DNA of 64,000 bases from Candidatus Binatia bacterium (GTDB lineage: Bacteria > Desulfobacterota > Binatia > HRBIN30). The position numbers were made by a program, and so were the translations under genes. The notes under the pieces were generated by a model, which did no database searches, was not told where the DNA came from, and saw nothing but the letters and a program-made list of their open reading frames with translations. This document shows, piece after piece, positions 9,117 to 20,422 of this stretch (the stretch's first letter is position 1; each line of letters begins with the position of its first letter). The stretch spans positions 1 to 64,000 of the forward strand of contig BPIR01000001.1 of assembly GCA_026004215.1 (NCBI GenBank). The letters run 5' to 3'.

Positions 9117-12100
9117 GATCCATTTTCGACCTTCACCGAAACGTCCTCGCCGACTACCGCGACTTCGTCCGCTCGTTTTTTCTGATCGCCGATGAGCGGG
9201 CACGGGAGTTCGTGAACAAGGCGCTCGTGGAAGAACAGCACCTCTGGCCCGAACCGCTGGTGCAACTGAGCCCAGCGTATGCCCCAGGGTTGACCGTTGA
9301 GGAACTGGCCCACGAGGGGCTGGTGGCGAAAGAAACGGCTCGCATCTTCTGTCAGGCGGACGGCGCGCCGTTTCGCCTCTACCGCCATCAGGAAGAGGCG
9401 ATCCGCAAGGCGCTCGCCGGGGAGAGCTTCGTGGTGACGAGCGGCACGGGCTCGGGAAAGAGCCTGTGCTATTTCCTGCCGATCGCAGACAGCCTCGTCC
9501 GAAGGCCCGACACCCGGGAGCGGGTTGCGGCGCTCGTCGTGTACCCGATGAACGCCCTGGTCAACTCCCAGTTCCAGGCCTTGAGTGCCTTGAAGGAGCG
9601 CTACGAACGAGCGCTGGGCCGGCCGTTTCCGGTGACCTTCGCCAAATACACGGGCGAGACCACCGACGAAGAACGCGAGGCCCTGCGGCGGAATCCGCCC
9701 CAGGTCCTGCTCACCAACTATGTCATGGCCGAGCTGCTGCTGGTCCGGCCCGAAGACCAGCGCTTTTTGGAGCGAATAGCGAGTAGCGAATGGCGAATGG
9801 AAGGTGAGGCCGGACCACCATTCGCTATTCGCCATTCGCCATTCGCCACCTCGGGTTTGCGATTTCTGGTGTTCGACGAGCTTCACACCTACCGCGGCCG
9901 CCAAGGGGCCGACGTGGCGATGCTGGTGCGCCGCCTCAAGGAGCGCTGCGCGGCAGAGGGCTTGGTGCACATCGGCACCAGCGCCACGATGATCTCCCGG
10001 CCGGACGCCAGCAGAGAGGAGCGCAGACAGAGCGTGGCCGAATTTGCTTCCCGCTTTTTCGGCCATCCCTTTACCCCTGAGCAGGTCATCGAAGAAACGC
10101 TTTCGCCGTTCACCGAGGGCGGTCCCCCTGCGGCAGAGGAGTTGCGGTCGGCCCTTTCGAATGCGCTGCCGGGCGATCTCGGGTCACTGCGGCGGCACCC
10201 ACTCATGCGCTGGCTCGAGTACGAACTGGGCATCCAGCGCGAAGCCGATGGGTCGTTCAAACGCCGCGTGCCCAAGCCTCTCTCGGAAGTGGCCGGACAG
10301 CTCTCCGAGGCCACCGGGGCGGACGTCGAGCAGTGCGCGCGGGCCTTGCGGGAACTCCTGGTGCTCGGCGGTACGCTCGTCGACCAAAGCGGCACGCGGG
10401 CGGTCGCTTTCAAACTGCACCAGTTCTTGGCGCAGGGCCGCACGCTTTACGCCACCCTGGAAGCGCGCGAAGCAAGGGAGTTTTCGCTCGAAGGTCAGGT
10501 TCAAGCGGGCGAGGGAAAGCTCTTTTTCCCGGTCAAGTTCTGCCGCCAATGCGGCCAGGACTATTACCACGCGTTCCAGGGCGAAGGCCGATTCCTGCCG
10601 CACCCGGTGGGCGCTGAACCCGACGAGGAGGGTGCAGAGGCCGGCTACCTGATGCTCGCATCCGACCAGGCTGATTGGTCGCCCGAGCAGCTTCCCCAGG
10701 ACTGGTTCAATGCGAACGGCAGGCTCAAGCCGACCTGGAAGAAGCGGGTACCCCAAGAGGTGTGGGTGCGCCCGGACGGTACGTTCGGCAACACACCGCA
10801 ACCTGGGGCACAGAAGATGTGGTGGCAGCCCCACCCGTTCTCCCTGTGCCTCGCCTGCGGCGAGTACTATACGGGGCGAGAACGGGAATTCGTCAAGCTC
10901 GCCTCCCTCTCGAGCGAAGGGCGCTCCAGTGCCACCACCATCTTGGCGAGCTCTCTGCTGCGCCATGCGAGATACACCCAGGCAGCGCGCGACAAGCTGC
11001 TCACCTTCACCGACAACCGCCAGGACGCCTCGCTGCAGGCCGGACACTTCAACGATTTTGTCCATGTGGCGCTACTGCGTGCGGCGCTGTTCGCGGCACT
11101 GGAGAAAGCGAAGGAGTTTACTTTCGACCGCATAGCTCAGGAAGTCGTCCAGGCCACCGGCTTGCGGATCGCCGATATCGCCAAGAACCCGGATCTCGAT
11201 CCCAGCGCTCCCGCTGCGCGGGAGGTCTGGAAGGTGTTCACCGACCTGACGGAATATCGGCTTTACGAAGACCTGCGCCGGGGTTGGCGGGTGGTCCATC
11301 CGAACCTCGAACAGGTGGGCCTGTTGAAGGTCGAGTACCGGGGACTGGAGGAGCTCTGCCGGGGCGACGAGTTGACCGGCCTTCACCCGTGGTTCGCCGG
11401 TGCCGCACCGCAGGACCGCATGACACTGCTGCGGCCCATCCTCGATCAGTTCCGGCGCAAACTCGCCATTCGGGCGCGGGTGCTGGAGGAGCCGTTCCAG
11501 CAACAACTTCGGCGTCGCGCCGAACAGCACCTGAACGAGTTCTGGGGGTTGGATCCCGACCACGACGAACTGCGCCGGGCCAACCGCTTCGTGCGTCCCG
11601 GTCGCTCTAGCCTTCAGGTCGAGTGCATCGGCCTCGGCGAACGCAGCCTCATCGGCCGCTTCCTCCAAAGGCGCCTCGGCGTGACCGGTGAGGCGTACTG
11701 GCGAGTGCTCGACGGCCTTCTGAATCTCTTGGTGAGACACGGCCTGCTCGTGCGTCTCGAGCCGGGGGACGATCACCAGTTCTACCAGCTCGACGCCTCG
11801 TGCCTGCGCTGGTGCCTGGGCGATGGATCGCCCCCAGACCCCGACCCGCTCTACTCTCGCCGCGCGGGAGGTCCCGCGTACGCTGCGCTGGCTGGCACGG
11901 TCAATGCCTTTTTCCAGCGCTTGTACCGCAACGATGCGGCAAGCTTTGGCGGGCTCGAGGCGAGAGAACACACTGCCCAGGTCGTGCTACCCGGCGAACG
12001 CGAGCGCCGTGAACGGCGCTTTCGCTGGGACGAGCGTGATCCTACCAAGGAGGCCGAGCTCGGCAGGCGCCTCCCCTATCTTGTCTGCTCGCCCACGATG

Positions 12101-14272
12101 GAACTGGGTGTGGACATCGCTGATCTCGAGCTCGTGCACCTGCGCAATGTCCCGCCGACCCCGGCCAACTACGCCCAGCGCAGCGGACGCGCCGGCCGAC
12201 AGGGTCAGCCAGGGCTCATCGTGACCTACTGCGGCGCGCTCAACAGCCACGATCAGTACTACTTCCACCGCCGCGCCGAGATGGTGGCCGGGCGCGTCCG
12301 CCCGCCCCGCCTCGACCTCGCCAACGAGGCCTTGCTGCGCGCCCACATCCATGCCGTATGGCTCGCTCACGTGCGCCTGCCCTTGGGCCGCTCGATCGAG
12401 GAGGTGATCGACACCGATCGCGAGGAGCTGCCGCTCCGCGAGCCGGCCGCTGCGCAGATTCAGCTCAGCGAGCCCGCACGGCGCGAGATCGAGCGCCGCG
12501 TGCGGGAGCTTCTCCGTGCCGACGAGGGTCTGCTCGCCGGAAGCGGAGGGTTGAGCGACCGGTGGATCCGGCAGGTCATCGAGGATGCCCCGCGCGAGTT
12601 CGACCGCGCCTTCGACCGCTGGCGCGAGCTGTATCGCGCGGCCAAACGCCAGCGGGATGCCGCCAGGGCCGAAGAAGACCGCGCCCGGACGCTGGAGGAG
12701 CAGCGCCGGGCGAAGGACCGGCAGGAGGAGGCCCGGCGGCAGTTGAACCTCCTCCTCCAGGTGGGGGTGGCGCGGGAAGAGGGCGACTTCTATCCGTACC
12801 GCTATCTGGCGAGCGAAGGCTTCCTCCCCGGCTACAACTTCCCGGCGTTGCCGGTGCGCGCCTGGGTCCCGCGGGGCGAGGAGGGGGAGTTCATCGCCCG
12901 GCCTCGGTTCCTCGCGATCCGTGAGTTCGCGCCCCAGAACTTCCTCTACCACGAGGGCCGGCAGTGGGAATCCGTGGCCTTTCAAGCGCCACCGGGCGGG
13001 CTCGACGAGCGAAAGACGCAGAAGCGGCTCTGCCGCACGTGCGGCGCCTTCGCGGATCCGGACCTGGATCTCTGTCCCGTCTGCCAGAGCCGTTTCGACG
13101 GCGAAAACAGCCTGCTGGCCACGCTGCTCGAGATGCCGAACGTGCGCATGCGCCGGCGCGGTCGCATCACGGCCGACGAAGAGGAGCGGCGGCGGCGCGG
13201 CTACGAACTGGAAACGTATTTTCTGTTCGCCCCCGAAGGCTCGGGCTGCCGGGTTCAGGAGGCCGACGTGGTGGGGCGTGGGACCGCCCTGCTGAGGCTC
13301 GTGTCTGCGCCCGCCGCGACGCTGCTTCGGGTCAACCACGGGTGGAGGGGCGCCGAGGTCGAAGGGTTTCTCGTGGATTTCGAAAGCGGTGAGGTTTTCG
13401 CCTCGGCGCCGGATGAAGCGCGGGCCTCGAGCCGGCGACGACGGCTGGAGCGAGTCAGGCTGGCGGTTCGAGCAACGCAGAACATCCTCCTGGTGCGCCT
13501 TGTGCAGCCCGAGCTCAAGGGGGACGAAGCCCTGGAGGCGACGCTCCGGTATGCGCTGAAACGAGGGCTCGAGGAGGCGTTTCAGCTCGAGGAAACCGAA
13601 ATCGCCGCCGAGCCGGTCGGCGTTGGGGAGCATCGCGCGATCCTCCTCTACGAGGCGGCCGAAGGGGGCGCGGGTGTGCTGCGGCGGCTGGTAGAGGAGG
13701 CCGACGGGCTGGCCGAAGTGGCGCGCACGGCCCTCGAGATCTGCCACTTCGAGATGGCGGGCGATGAAATCAAAGACCTCAAGCCCGATTGCCGCGCTGC
13801 CTGCTACGAGTGCCTGCTCAGCTTCGCGAACCAGCACGAGGCGCTGAAACTCGACCGGCATCGTATCCAAAAGGTCCTGGTTGCTTTGGCGCAAAGCCGC
13901 ACGGAGCCGCGCGTACAAGGCCGCTCCCGCGAAGAGCACCTTGCCTGGCTGCGCTCGCTCACGGACTCCCGCTCCGCACTCGAGCGGCGCTTTCTCGATG
14001 CCCTCGCGGAGGGCGGCTACCGGCTGCCCGACGAGGCGCAGAAGCCCATCGCCGAGCCGACATGCATTCCGGACTTCTTCTACGAGCCCAATGTCTGCGT
14101 GTTCTGCGATGGCGCCGTGCACGACGAGCCGGCACAGGCGGCTCGGGATCGCGAGGTCCGAGAGGAGCTCGTCCGCCGAGGGTATCGCGTGGTGGTCGTC
14201 CGCCACGACCACTCGATCGACGAACAGATCGCGCACTATCCAGCGATCTTCGGTGGACCTCGCAGGAATTGA
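9113..14272 (+). CDS. Large DEAD-like helicase with DUF1998 and C-terminal Vsr-like nuclease domain
   Basis: This 1719-residue protein is probably a defence helicase acting on invading DNA. Motifs in order are the Q-like YRHQEEAI, Walker [14 protein letters not shown] box ([11 protein letters not shown]), SAT (GTSATM), [12 protein letters not shown], and motif [15 protein letters not shown]. Two CxxC zinc motifs (CRQCGQ, CLACGE) lie mid-protein and CRTC/CPVC lies near residue 1305. A DUF1998 module with [12 protein letters not shown] follows. The last ~100 residues include [19 protein letters not shown], which resembles a Vsr/PD-(D/E)XK nuclease core and suggests a helicase-nuclease fusion. 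A short palindromic repeat element is inserted in frame at 9772-9846. Related helicases occur in DISARM-like islands, but this is not a clear DrmA or DrmB. Confidence 0.85.
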   Translation: MRSIFDLHRNVLADYRDFVRSFFLIADERAREFVNKALVEEQHLWPEPLVQLSPAYAPGLTVEELAHEGLVAKETARIFCQADGAPFRLYRHQEEAIRKALAGESFVVTSGTGSGKSLCYFLPIADSLVRRPDTRERVAALVVYPMNALVNSQFQALSALKERYERALGRPFPVTFAKYTGETTDEEREALRRNPPQVLLTNYVMAELLLVRPEDQRFLERIASSEWRMEGEAGPPFAIRHSPFATSGLRFLVFDELHTYRGRQGADVAMLVRRLKERCAAEGLVHIGTSATMISRPDASREERRQSVAEFASRFFGHPFTPEQVIEETLSPFTEGGPPAAEELRSALSNALPGDLGSLRRHPLMRWLEYELGIQREADGSFKRRVPKPLSEVAGQLSEATGADVEQCARALRELLVLGGTLVDQSGTRAVAFKLHQFLAQGRTLYATLEAREAREFSLEGQVQAGEGKLFFPVKFCRQCGQDYYHAFQGEGRFLPHPVGAEPDEEGAEAGYLMLASDQADWSPEQLPQDWFNANGRLKPTWKKRVPQEVWVRPDGTFGNTPQPGAQKMWWQPHPFSLCLACGEYYTGREREFVKLASLSSEGRSSATTILASSLLRHARYTQAARDKLLTFTDNRQDASLQAGHFNDFVHVALLRAALFAALEKAKEFTFDRIAQEVVQATGLRIADIAKNPDLDPSAPAAREVWKVFTDLTEYRLYEDLRRGWRVVHPNLEQVGLLKVEYRGLEELCRGDELTGLHPWFAGAAPQDRMTLLRPILDQFRRKLAIRARVLEEPFQQQLRRRAEQHLNEFWGLDPDHDELRRANRFVRPGRSSLQVECIGLGERSLIGRFLQRRLGVTGEAYWRVLDGLLNLLVRHGLLVRLEPGDDHQFYQLDASCLRWCLGDGSPPDPDPLYSRRAGGPAYAALAGTVNAFFQRLYRNDAASFGGLEAREHTAQVVLPGERERRERRFRWDERDPTKEAELGRRLPYLVCSPTMELGVDIADLELVHLRNVPPTPANYAQRSGRAGRQGQPGLIVTYCGALNSHDQYYFHRRAEMVAGRVRPPRLDLANEALLRAHIHAVWLAHVRLPLGRSIEEVIDTDREELPLREPAAAQIQLSEPARREIERRVRELLRADEGLLAGSGGLSDRWIRQVIEDAPREFDRAFDRWRELYRAAKRQRDAARAEEDRARTLEEQRRAKDRQEEARRQLNLLLQVGVAREEGDFYPYRYLASEGFLPGYNFPALPVRAWVPRGEEGEFIARPRFLAIREFAPQNFLYHEGRQWESVAFQAPPGGLDERKTQKRLCRTCGAFADPDLDLCPVCQSRFDGENSLLATLLEMPNVRMRRRGRITADEEERRRRGYELETYFLFAPEGSGCRVQEADVVGRGTALLRLVSAPAATLLRVNHGWRGAEVEGFLVDFESGEVFASAPDEARASSRRRRLERVRLAVRATQNILLVRLVQPELKGDEALEATLRYALKRGLEEAFQLEETEIAAEPVGVGEHRAILLYEAAEGGAGVLRRLVEEADGLAEVARTALEICHFEMAGDEIKDLKPDCRAACYECLLSFANQHEALKLDRHRIQKVLVALAQSRTEPRVQGRSREEHLAWLRSLTDSRSALERRFLDALAEGGYRLPDEAQKPIAEPTCIPDFFYEPNVCVFCDGAVHDEPAQAARDREVREELVRRGYRVVVVRHDHSIDEQIAHYPAIFGGPRRN
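9772..9846. repeat. In-frame palindromic GCGAATGG-type repeat element inside the helicase gene
   Basis: The left arm (9772-9800) is built from GCGAATAG/GCGAATGG octamers. The right arm (9818-9846) is its imperfect reverse complement (CCATTCGC units), separated by a 17-base loop. Translated, it yields [12 protein letters not shown] residues between the helicase segment RFLERI and the DELH box strand LRFLVFDEL, where family members need no such stretch. Its length (75 bp) keeps the frame. Similar FAIRHSP translations recur in many environmental genomes, which I recall but cannot search. Confidence 0.8.
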
Positions 14273-14373
14273 CTGCGGTCAGCTTCTTGCCGGTTTGCAC
14301 CTGTGCAAGCTGGTCGTGCCATCCTGGTAGCGCTTTGCCAAGGAGAACTTCGGGAAGCGATCCTGGAGGATCG

Positions 14374-15561
14374 GAGGCGCGAGTCACAAAAGCGTATGGT
14401 CGCCGCCCCACCTGGCGCGTGATCGTCGATCCTGCAAGGGATTTGCCGGAGCAAAAGTCGCTCACCTTGCTCGTCCTTCCCCCGTCAATTGCCTGGGACG
14501 AGAACGGCGGGTCAAAGGAGGCGATTCAGGAGCGTGTGCTGGCCATCAGCAGCCGCTGTGGTGGAAAGGACCGACTCTACCGCAACACGCTCCTCTTCCT
14601 GGCGGGAACCGCCCGGGGCTTGAGCAAGCTGCGCCAGGCCTACCGGGAGCGGGCCGCCCTGGAGGCCGTGCGGCGGGACTACTGGGATCAGCTCGACGAG
14701 GAGCAGCGCGAGGATCTCAAGAAGCGCCTGGAGGCGGCGCGCAAGGCTGCGCTGGAGGCGCTCGGCCCCGCTTACACCGTCGCCCTTCGCGTGCGCGGGC
14801 AGGAGGTGGAAGTGTGCGTGCTCTCGGATGCGCGCCGGAGCTTCCAGGAGCACTTGGGCTACGTGTGGACTACGCTCGTCGAGGATGAGGAGTGGATCCT
14901 CCGTCGCGTGGGCTCGGTGACGTTGCAGAACACGGGCCTCATCCCGAAGGAGGGAGGGATACGGCTCAAGGATGCCGTCGAGGCGTTTCTTCGCTTCACG
15001 GACAAACCAATGGTGGCGGCCAAGGAGGCCGTGACCACCGGGCTCGCCCAAGCCTGCGCCGATGGCCTGGTGGGCATCGGGCGCGGCGCGAGCCTCGCTT
15101 CTCTCCAGGCGCGGTATTGCAAGCAGGCGGTGTCGCTCGAGGCCAGCGAGGACGGCGTGTGGATCATCCCCGCGTTCACGCCGGAGCCGGCGAGGGCTCG
15201 CGGGTACGAGCCAACCGCTGGAGGCGGGGTCGGCGCTACCGAAACGGAGCGCGGGAGCGGACTGCTAGCCGACACCAGCGCCGGCCAAGGTCCGGAGACG
15301 ACCAGCGGAACGAAGCTGAACTCCACGGGGGCGGTTCGCCGCGTCGTCGTGCGCGGGTCGGTGCCGGTCGAGAGCTGGAGCGAACTTTTCCGCTGCTTTG
15401 TCGGACCCGCCGCGCGCATGAACCTCAAGAAGCTGGGCATCGGCGTGCATTTCGAAATGGTGCTACCCGAGGACCGGCCGCTGAGCGAGAACGATCCGGC
15501 CCTCAAGGCGATGAAGGAAGCCGCGCGGCAGTTGGGGCTGGAATTGCATGTCGAAGGGTGA
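14374..15561 (+). pseudogene. C-terminal remnant of a DUF499-like ATPase
   Basis: The recognisable protein begins around YGRRPTWRVIVD and continues with SLTLLVLPPSIAW and KDRLYRNTLLFLA, then a charged helix (YWDQLDEEQREDLKKRL). This resembles the C-terminal half of large DUF499 ATPases found beside SNF2 helicases and DUF1156 methylases. No Walker motifs and no good start codon precede the homologous part (GTG 14419 is the first possibility), so the N-terminal ATPase half seems lost. The reading frame itself is intact to 15561, so a truncated protein could still be made. The family call is from memory of the pattern and is moderate. Confidence 0.55.
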
Positions 15562-16906
15562 GCGGCGCTACGGAACGCGCCGTTGCGCCGCGGCGCTCGA
15601 CCGGGCGCATTTCGGCGCCTTGTTGGATGCGCAGACGAGTTCCCTGTCTGCGCGCTCTGCGCTCACGTGGGTGCGCTAGGCAGGTGGGTGGGAGGTGTGC
15701 GGTGCGCGAGCCGGCAGCACACGACGCCCGCCAGATCACACGCCCCGCACTGCCCGTTCGATCACCCCATGCTCCCGTTGTCACGGACGACCTTTGCCTT
15801 CGGGGCTTGTTCCGAAGGGTTTTTCACGAGCAACCCGAGCGCCTGCCACATGCCACACCGTAGATGGCTTACGGCATCGAAGTTTCCCGCGAAAAAAAAC
15901 CGCCGCATGGAGAGACTGCCGGATGCCGTCGGACCGGTCCGTCGGATCTTGCCAAAGGGTGCACCCGAGTTTTGGGTGCGGCAAGGCCGGAGGTTTCGGG
16001 GTAGCCAGCCTCGCCTAAGATTCCACGCGCTGCTTTTGCGAGAATTTCCTTGTACTGCGTTCGGGCCGGGTGGACGGATGACGTAAGCCGGGAATCCGGC
16101 CGGCAGAACACTGCCGAAGCGCGCTGGCACGAGTGCGTCGCAGACGGAGCTGCAGTGCTCGACGCTGGGCACGCCCGCACGGCGGAATGGTTATTCGAGT
16201 TCGAGGATTTCCTCGGCCACCGCCGCTTGCCGCAGTGGGGGCGAATCCCGGGAAGCTCATGCGGTCCGCGAAGTATCCCGAAGCCTTCACCGCCATCGGT
16301 CGAACCCGACGGATCCGACGAATGCTCCCCATCCCACTGACGAGCAGCTCTGCGCGTTGCGTGCTGCCTGACTGAAACAGGTTGACCCTGCGGCGCCAAT
16401 GCCATCATTTGCTCGACCCTCGGAGCCGACTTCGTCCCGGACCACTGAAGTCGGCGCTTCGTACGGGCCGTTGTGGAAGCGGCGGCGAAAGCGCGCAACT
16501 TGCGGCGCCCCGGTGGCCCCGAGAGTCCAAAAGAGGTTTGCGTCACTATCCGGTTCCTTGGAGCGCATCGCGGTTCCTCCTAAAGGCCGCCGGTCCATGA
16601 CACTGCGCAGCGCGAAAGAGCGGCAAAAATGCCGCTGCCAATTGTGGAGCTTCGCGGGTGATCTCAGATGCAAGCGCGAGCGATCTAGGCAAAACTTCCT
16701 CGGCCGGCCTCGAGGAATGCGCGCACCGGCGCTTTTCCTCAGTGCCGGGACATCGCGAAGCGATGCTCCGGAACGCAGGGTCCAAAGGCAGCAAGCTGTT
16801 GATTGTTCGCTCGATCCGGTGCAATGGAGACATATGGTTCGCTGCAATCGGAGTGACTCTCGGGGTCGTATGTAGCGCGTATCATTCGTTGGGGGCGAAC
16901 AGCTCG
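15562..16906. other. 1.3-kb stretch with no supportable gene
   Basis: Reading frames here are short, Arg/Pro/Ser-rich and lack any motif I recognise. They look like random high-GC frames. I find no CRISPR-type repeats, no tRNA and no methylase motifs (DPPY/NPPY or FxGxG) in any frame. In related loci a DNA methylase often lies between DUF499 and the SNF2 helicase. The stretch may therefore be what is left after a deletion, or the long leader of the next gene. Confidence 0.5.
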
Positions 16907-19900
16907 ATGGCGCGGTTGGAAGAGCTTGAGCGAGGGGTCGCAGTCAGGGGAATCTTGCCGGATCGCCTGGTCACGGTCGTAGACGTCAAGTGGTACGGCA
17001 ACAGCGTGGTCCAGATCACTTACAAAGACGCCGAAGGCCGCTTGGGAAGCGAGCTCATCTACCGCGACCGCGAAGCGACGCTCGAGGTGGTCTCCCAAGG
17101 AGCGCCGTTTACGTTCAACGGGGACGGGGCGCAATTCCGATTGGCGTCCGAGGCGTACCGGATCCGGTTGGCCCACCTTTTCGACCCGCTCCTGGCGATT
17201 CACACCTCGATGATCGAGCCGCTGCCCCATCAGATCACGGCGGTGTACGGCGAAATGCTGCCGCGGCAGCCGTTGCGCTTCCTCCTGGCCGACGATCCCG
17301 GTGCAGGCAAAACCATTATGGCGGGCTTGCTGATCAAGGAGCTCATGCTGCGCGGTGACCTGCAGCGCTGCCTCGTCTGCTGCCCCGCCAACCTGGCCGA
17401 GCAATGGCAAGAGGAACTGGCCTCCAAGTTTCAGCTCGACTTCGACATCGTGGGACGAGAGGCGATTACGGCCTCGCGCACGGGCAACCCTTTTCGGGAG
17501 CGTGACTTGGTGATCAGCCGCCTCGATCTGATGAGCCGCAACGAAGATGTGCGCGCCAGGCTGGAGCAAACCGAATGGGACCTTGTCGTGGTCGATGAAG
17601 CGCACAAACTCCACGCCTCGTACTCGGGTGGGGAGGTGCAGGAGACCAAGCGTTACAAGCTCGGGAAGCTGTTGGGGCGGCTCACCCGGCACTTTTTGCT
17701 GATCACCGCAACACCCCACAACGGGAAGGAGGAAGACTTCCAGCTTTTCATGGCGCTGCTGGATGCCGATCGTTTCGAGGGGTGCTCCGTCGGTGTAGGT
17801 TCCGAACGCGACGCCGGGCACCTCATGCGGCGCATGACCAAGGAGACCTTGGTGCGTTTCGATGGTACGCCGCTGTTTCCGGAGCGGTTCGCCTATACCA
17901 TTGAGTATTCCCTCTCCGAGCCGGAAGCCGAACTGTACGGTGAGGTGACCGACTACGTCCGCGAGGAATTCAATCGTGCAGATGCCCTAGAGGAAGGGCG
18001 TCGCCGCACTGTGGGCTTCGCGCTGACCATCCTGCAAAGGCGCTTGGCATCCTCGCCGGAGGCCATTTATCAGTCCCTCAAACGCCGGCGCGAACGTTTA
18101 GAGAAGCGGTTGCAGGGCGAGGATGCCGCGCGGCGCCACACCGATGCGCTCTCCAGCTTCGGGGTTGGGCTGGGCCGTTTCACCCAGGGAGATATCGAAG
18201 ACCTCGACGAGCTCGATGAAATGCCGGGCGCGGAGCTCGAGGAAATCGAAGACACGATCGTGGATCAGGCAACAGCGGCAAGGACGATCGCGGAGCTAAA
18301 GGCGGAAATTGCCACCTTGCGCCGGCTCGAGGAACTCGCCTTGCAGCTCCGCCGCAGGGGCACAGACACGAAGTGGGAAAAACTCTCCGAGGTGCTCCAA
18401 TCCACGCCCGAGATGTTTCATGCCGATGGGAGCCGGCGCAAACTCGTCGTCTTCACCGAGCACCGGGACACATTGAACTACCTCTCGGAACGGCTGCGGA
18501 AAATGCTGGGCCACGAAGCGGTGGTGGCGATCCACGGCGGCTTGGGCCGCGAACAGCGCCGCGAGGCGCAGGATTTGTTTACGAAGGGCAAAAACGTTCA
18601 GGTCTTGGTTGCGACGGATGCCGCCGGCGAGGGCATCAACCTGCAGCAGGCCCACCTGATGGTCAACTACGATCTGCCTTGGAACCCGAACCGGCTGGAG
18701 CAACGGTTCGGACGGATCCATCGCATCGGTCAAACCGAGGTCTGTCACCTGTGGAACCTAGTGGCGCGCGAGACTCGCGAGGGAGAGGTGTTCGCGGTTT
18801 TGTTGAGAAAGCTCGCGCAGCAGCGGCAGGCACTGGGTGGGCGGGTTTACGATGTCCTGGGCAGGGTATTTCGAGAGCGATCGCTGCGCGAGCTGCTCGT
18901 GGAAGCCGTTCGCTACGGAGAGAAAGCAGAGGTGCGGGAGAGGTTGCGCCAGGTCGTGGACAGCGCGCTCGACACCAGGCATTTGCAACAGCTCCTCGAA
19001 GAACACGCCCTGACACAGGAAGCGCTCGACTCGGCGACTATCCGGCGCATTCGAGAAGACCTGGAGCGAGTAGAGGCGCGGCGACTGCAGCCGCACTTCA
19101 TCGGGTCGTTTTTCCTCGAGGCGCTGCGTCACTTGGGTGGAACCGTCCGCGACCGCGAGCCTTTTCGTTACGAGGTCACGCATGTGCCCGCGACGGTGCG
19201 AAGTCGAAGGGGCGTCTCGGGTCGGGCAGCGCCGATTGCTTCCAGGTACGAACGCATCACCTTTCAACGAGAATTGGTGAACGTGCCGGGCAAGCCGGCG
19301 GCAACATTGATCTGCCCAGGCCACCCCCTTCTCGATGCGATCGTGGATCTTATTTTGGAGCGCTATCGGGACCTTCTCAAGCAGGGAACCATTCTCGTAG
19401 ATCCGCGGGAAGATGTGGGTGGGGACGTCCGGGTGCTCTTTTACCTGGAACACGCGATTCAGGACGCCCGCACGGATCCGCGTGGCCAGCGCCGGATTGT
19501 GTCGCGGCGTTTGGAATTCATCGAGATGGCGCGGAATGGAGAAGTGTTTGCCGCGGGATATGCCCCGTATCTGGACTATCGGCCGATAACGGGCGAAGAG
19601 CGTCCGCTCATTGAACCAGAATTAGACGCCTCGTGGCTTATCGGCGATTTGGAATCGAAGGTCGTGTCGTACGCGATTCAGCATGTCGTGCCCCGACACC
19701 TCGAAGAGCTGCAGAGAATCAAAGAGGAGATGGTTTCCCGTACGATGGCGGCGGTGCGGGAGCGGTTGACACGGGAAATCCAAAATTGGAGGCGTCGCGC
19801 CGAGGATCTCCATGCGCAGGAACTGGCCGGCAAAAGCAATGCCCGGATCAACTCGGCGAAGGCAAACGACCGCGTGCAAGAACTCGAAGCCCGCCTGCGC

Positions 19901-20422
19901 CGGCGCTTGGAGGAACTGGAGCAGGAGCGCCGGCTTTCGCCCTTGCCGCCGATCGTTGTGGGTGGAGCGTTCGTCGTGCCGCTAAACCGCATTCGAAGCC
20001 GGAACAGCCAGCTTGCTGCCGAGGCGGATCCTTCGAGCCCCTCCACTTCGCACCGGAAGCGCCTGGCGATGGACGCAGTGATCCGCTTGGAGCGGGAACT
20101 GGGCAGAGAGGCGCGGGACGTCAGCGGGCAGCATTTGGGTTACGACGTAGAGTCGAGGGATCCAAAAGGTAGCAGGCTGCGCTTTATCGCGGTGAAAGGC
20201 GTTCCCGCCGGAGCGGAGAGGATCACCTTGTCCAGGAACGAAGTATTCACCGCCTTGAACAAGGGCGACGACTTCAGCCTGGCGTTGGTCGAGGTGGATG
20301 GTGCGAATGCTGGCAAGCCAACCTACGTTCGTTGCCCCCTCCAGAATCTTCCGGATTTTACCAGCACGGCCGTGACCTATTCTGTAGAGGAACTGAAATG
20401 CACAGGAGAGAGCCCGGTATGA
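16907..20422 (+). CDS. SNF2-family helicase with C-terminal DUF3883
   Basis: This 1171-residue protein opens with ARLEELERGVAVRGILPDR, the usual start of this family, so ATG 16907 is preferred over the upstream in-frame ATG 16658, whose extension has no homology-like pattern. Motor motifs are LADDPGAGKTIMAGLL (Walker A), VVDEAHKL (DEAH), LLITATPHNG, and QRFGRIHRIGQ (motif VI). A long coiled, Arg/Glu-rich region (about residues 930-1020) leads to DUF3883 (YDVESRDPKGSRLRFIAVKG), a domain common in phage-defence proteins. It resembles DISARM DrmD-type and Hma-type helicases. Its stop overlaps the next start by four bases, so it is co-translated with the GHKL ATPase. Confidence 0.85.
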   Translation: MARLEELERGVAVRGILPDRLVTVVDVKWYGNSVVQITYKDAEGRLGSELIYRDREATLEVVSQGAPFTFNGDGAQFRLASEAYRIRLAHLFDPLLAIHTSMIEPLPHQITAVYGEMLPRQPLRFLLADDPGAGKTIMAGLLIKELMLRGDLQRCLVCCPANLAEQWQEELASKFQLDFDIVGREAITASRTGNPFRERDLVISRLDLMSRNEDVRARLEQTEWDLVVVDEAHKLHASYSGGEVQETKRYKLGKLLGRLTRHFLLITATPHNGKEEDFQLFMALLDADRFEGCSVGVGSERDAGHLMRRMTKETLVRFDGTPLFPERFAYTIEYSLSEPEAELYGEVTDYVREEFNRADALEEGRRRTVGFALTILQRRLASSPEAIYQSLKRRRERLEKRLQGEDAARRHTDALSSFGVGLGRFTQGDIEDLDELDEMPGAELEEIEDTIVDQATAARTIAELKAEIATLRRLEELALQLRRRGTDTKWEKLSEVLQSTPEMFHADGSRRKLVVFTEHRDTLNYLSERLRKMLGHEAVVAIHGGLGREQRREAQDLFTKGKNVQVLVATDAAGEGINLQQAHLMVNYDLPWNPNRLEQRFGRIHRIGQTEVCHLWNLVARETREGEVFAVLLRKLAQQRQALGGRVYDVLGRVFRERSLRELLVEAVRYGEKAEVRERLRQVVDSALDTRHLQQLLEEHALTQEALDSATIRRIREDLERVEARRLQPHFIGSFFLEALRHLGGTVRDREPFRYEVTHVPATVRSRRGVSGRAAPIASRYERITFQRELVNVPGKPAATLICPGHPLLDAIVDLILERYRDLLKQGTILVDPREDVGGDVRVLFYLEHAIQDARTDPRGQRRIVSRRLEFIEMARNGEVFAAGYAPYLDYRPITGEERPLIEPELDASWLIGDLESKVVSYAIQHVVPRHLEELQRIKEEMVSRTMAAVRERLTREIQNWRRRAEDLHAQELAGKSNARINSAKANDRVQELEARLRRRLEELEQERRLSPLPPIVVGGAFVVPLNRIRSRNSQLAAEADPSSPSTSHRKRLAMDAVIRLERELGREARDVSGQHLGYDVESRDPKGSRLRFIAVKGVPAGAERITLSRNEVFTALNKGDDFSLALVEVDGANAGKPTYVRCPLQNLPDFTSTAVTYSVEELKCTGESPV

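Noticed and set aside
11987..14236. 749-codon frame on the minus strand across the helicase gene
   Set aside because: It is an antisense shadow. The plus-strand helicase has clear motor motifs over the same bases.
15869..16546. Minus-strand frame of 225 codons in the gap before the SNF2 helicase
   Set aside because: Composition is Arg/Ser/Pro-rich without motifs, and equal-length frames overlap it on the other strand, as expected for random high-GC DNA.
16658..16906. Longer N-terminus for the SNF2 helicase (start at 16658)
   Set aside because: The extra 83 residues are Cys/Ser/Arg-rich without pattern, and the family normally begins near LEELERGVAVRGILPD.
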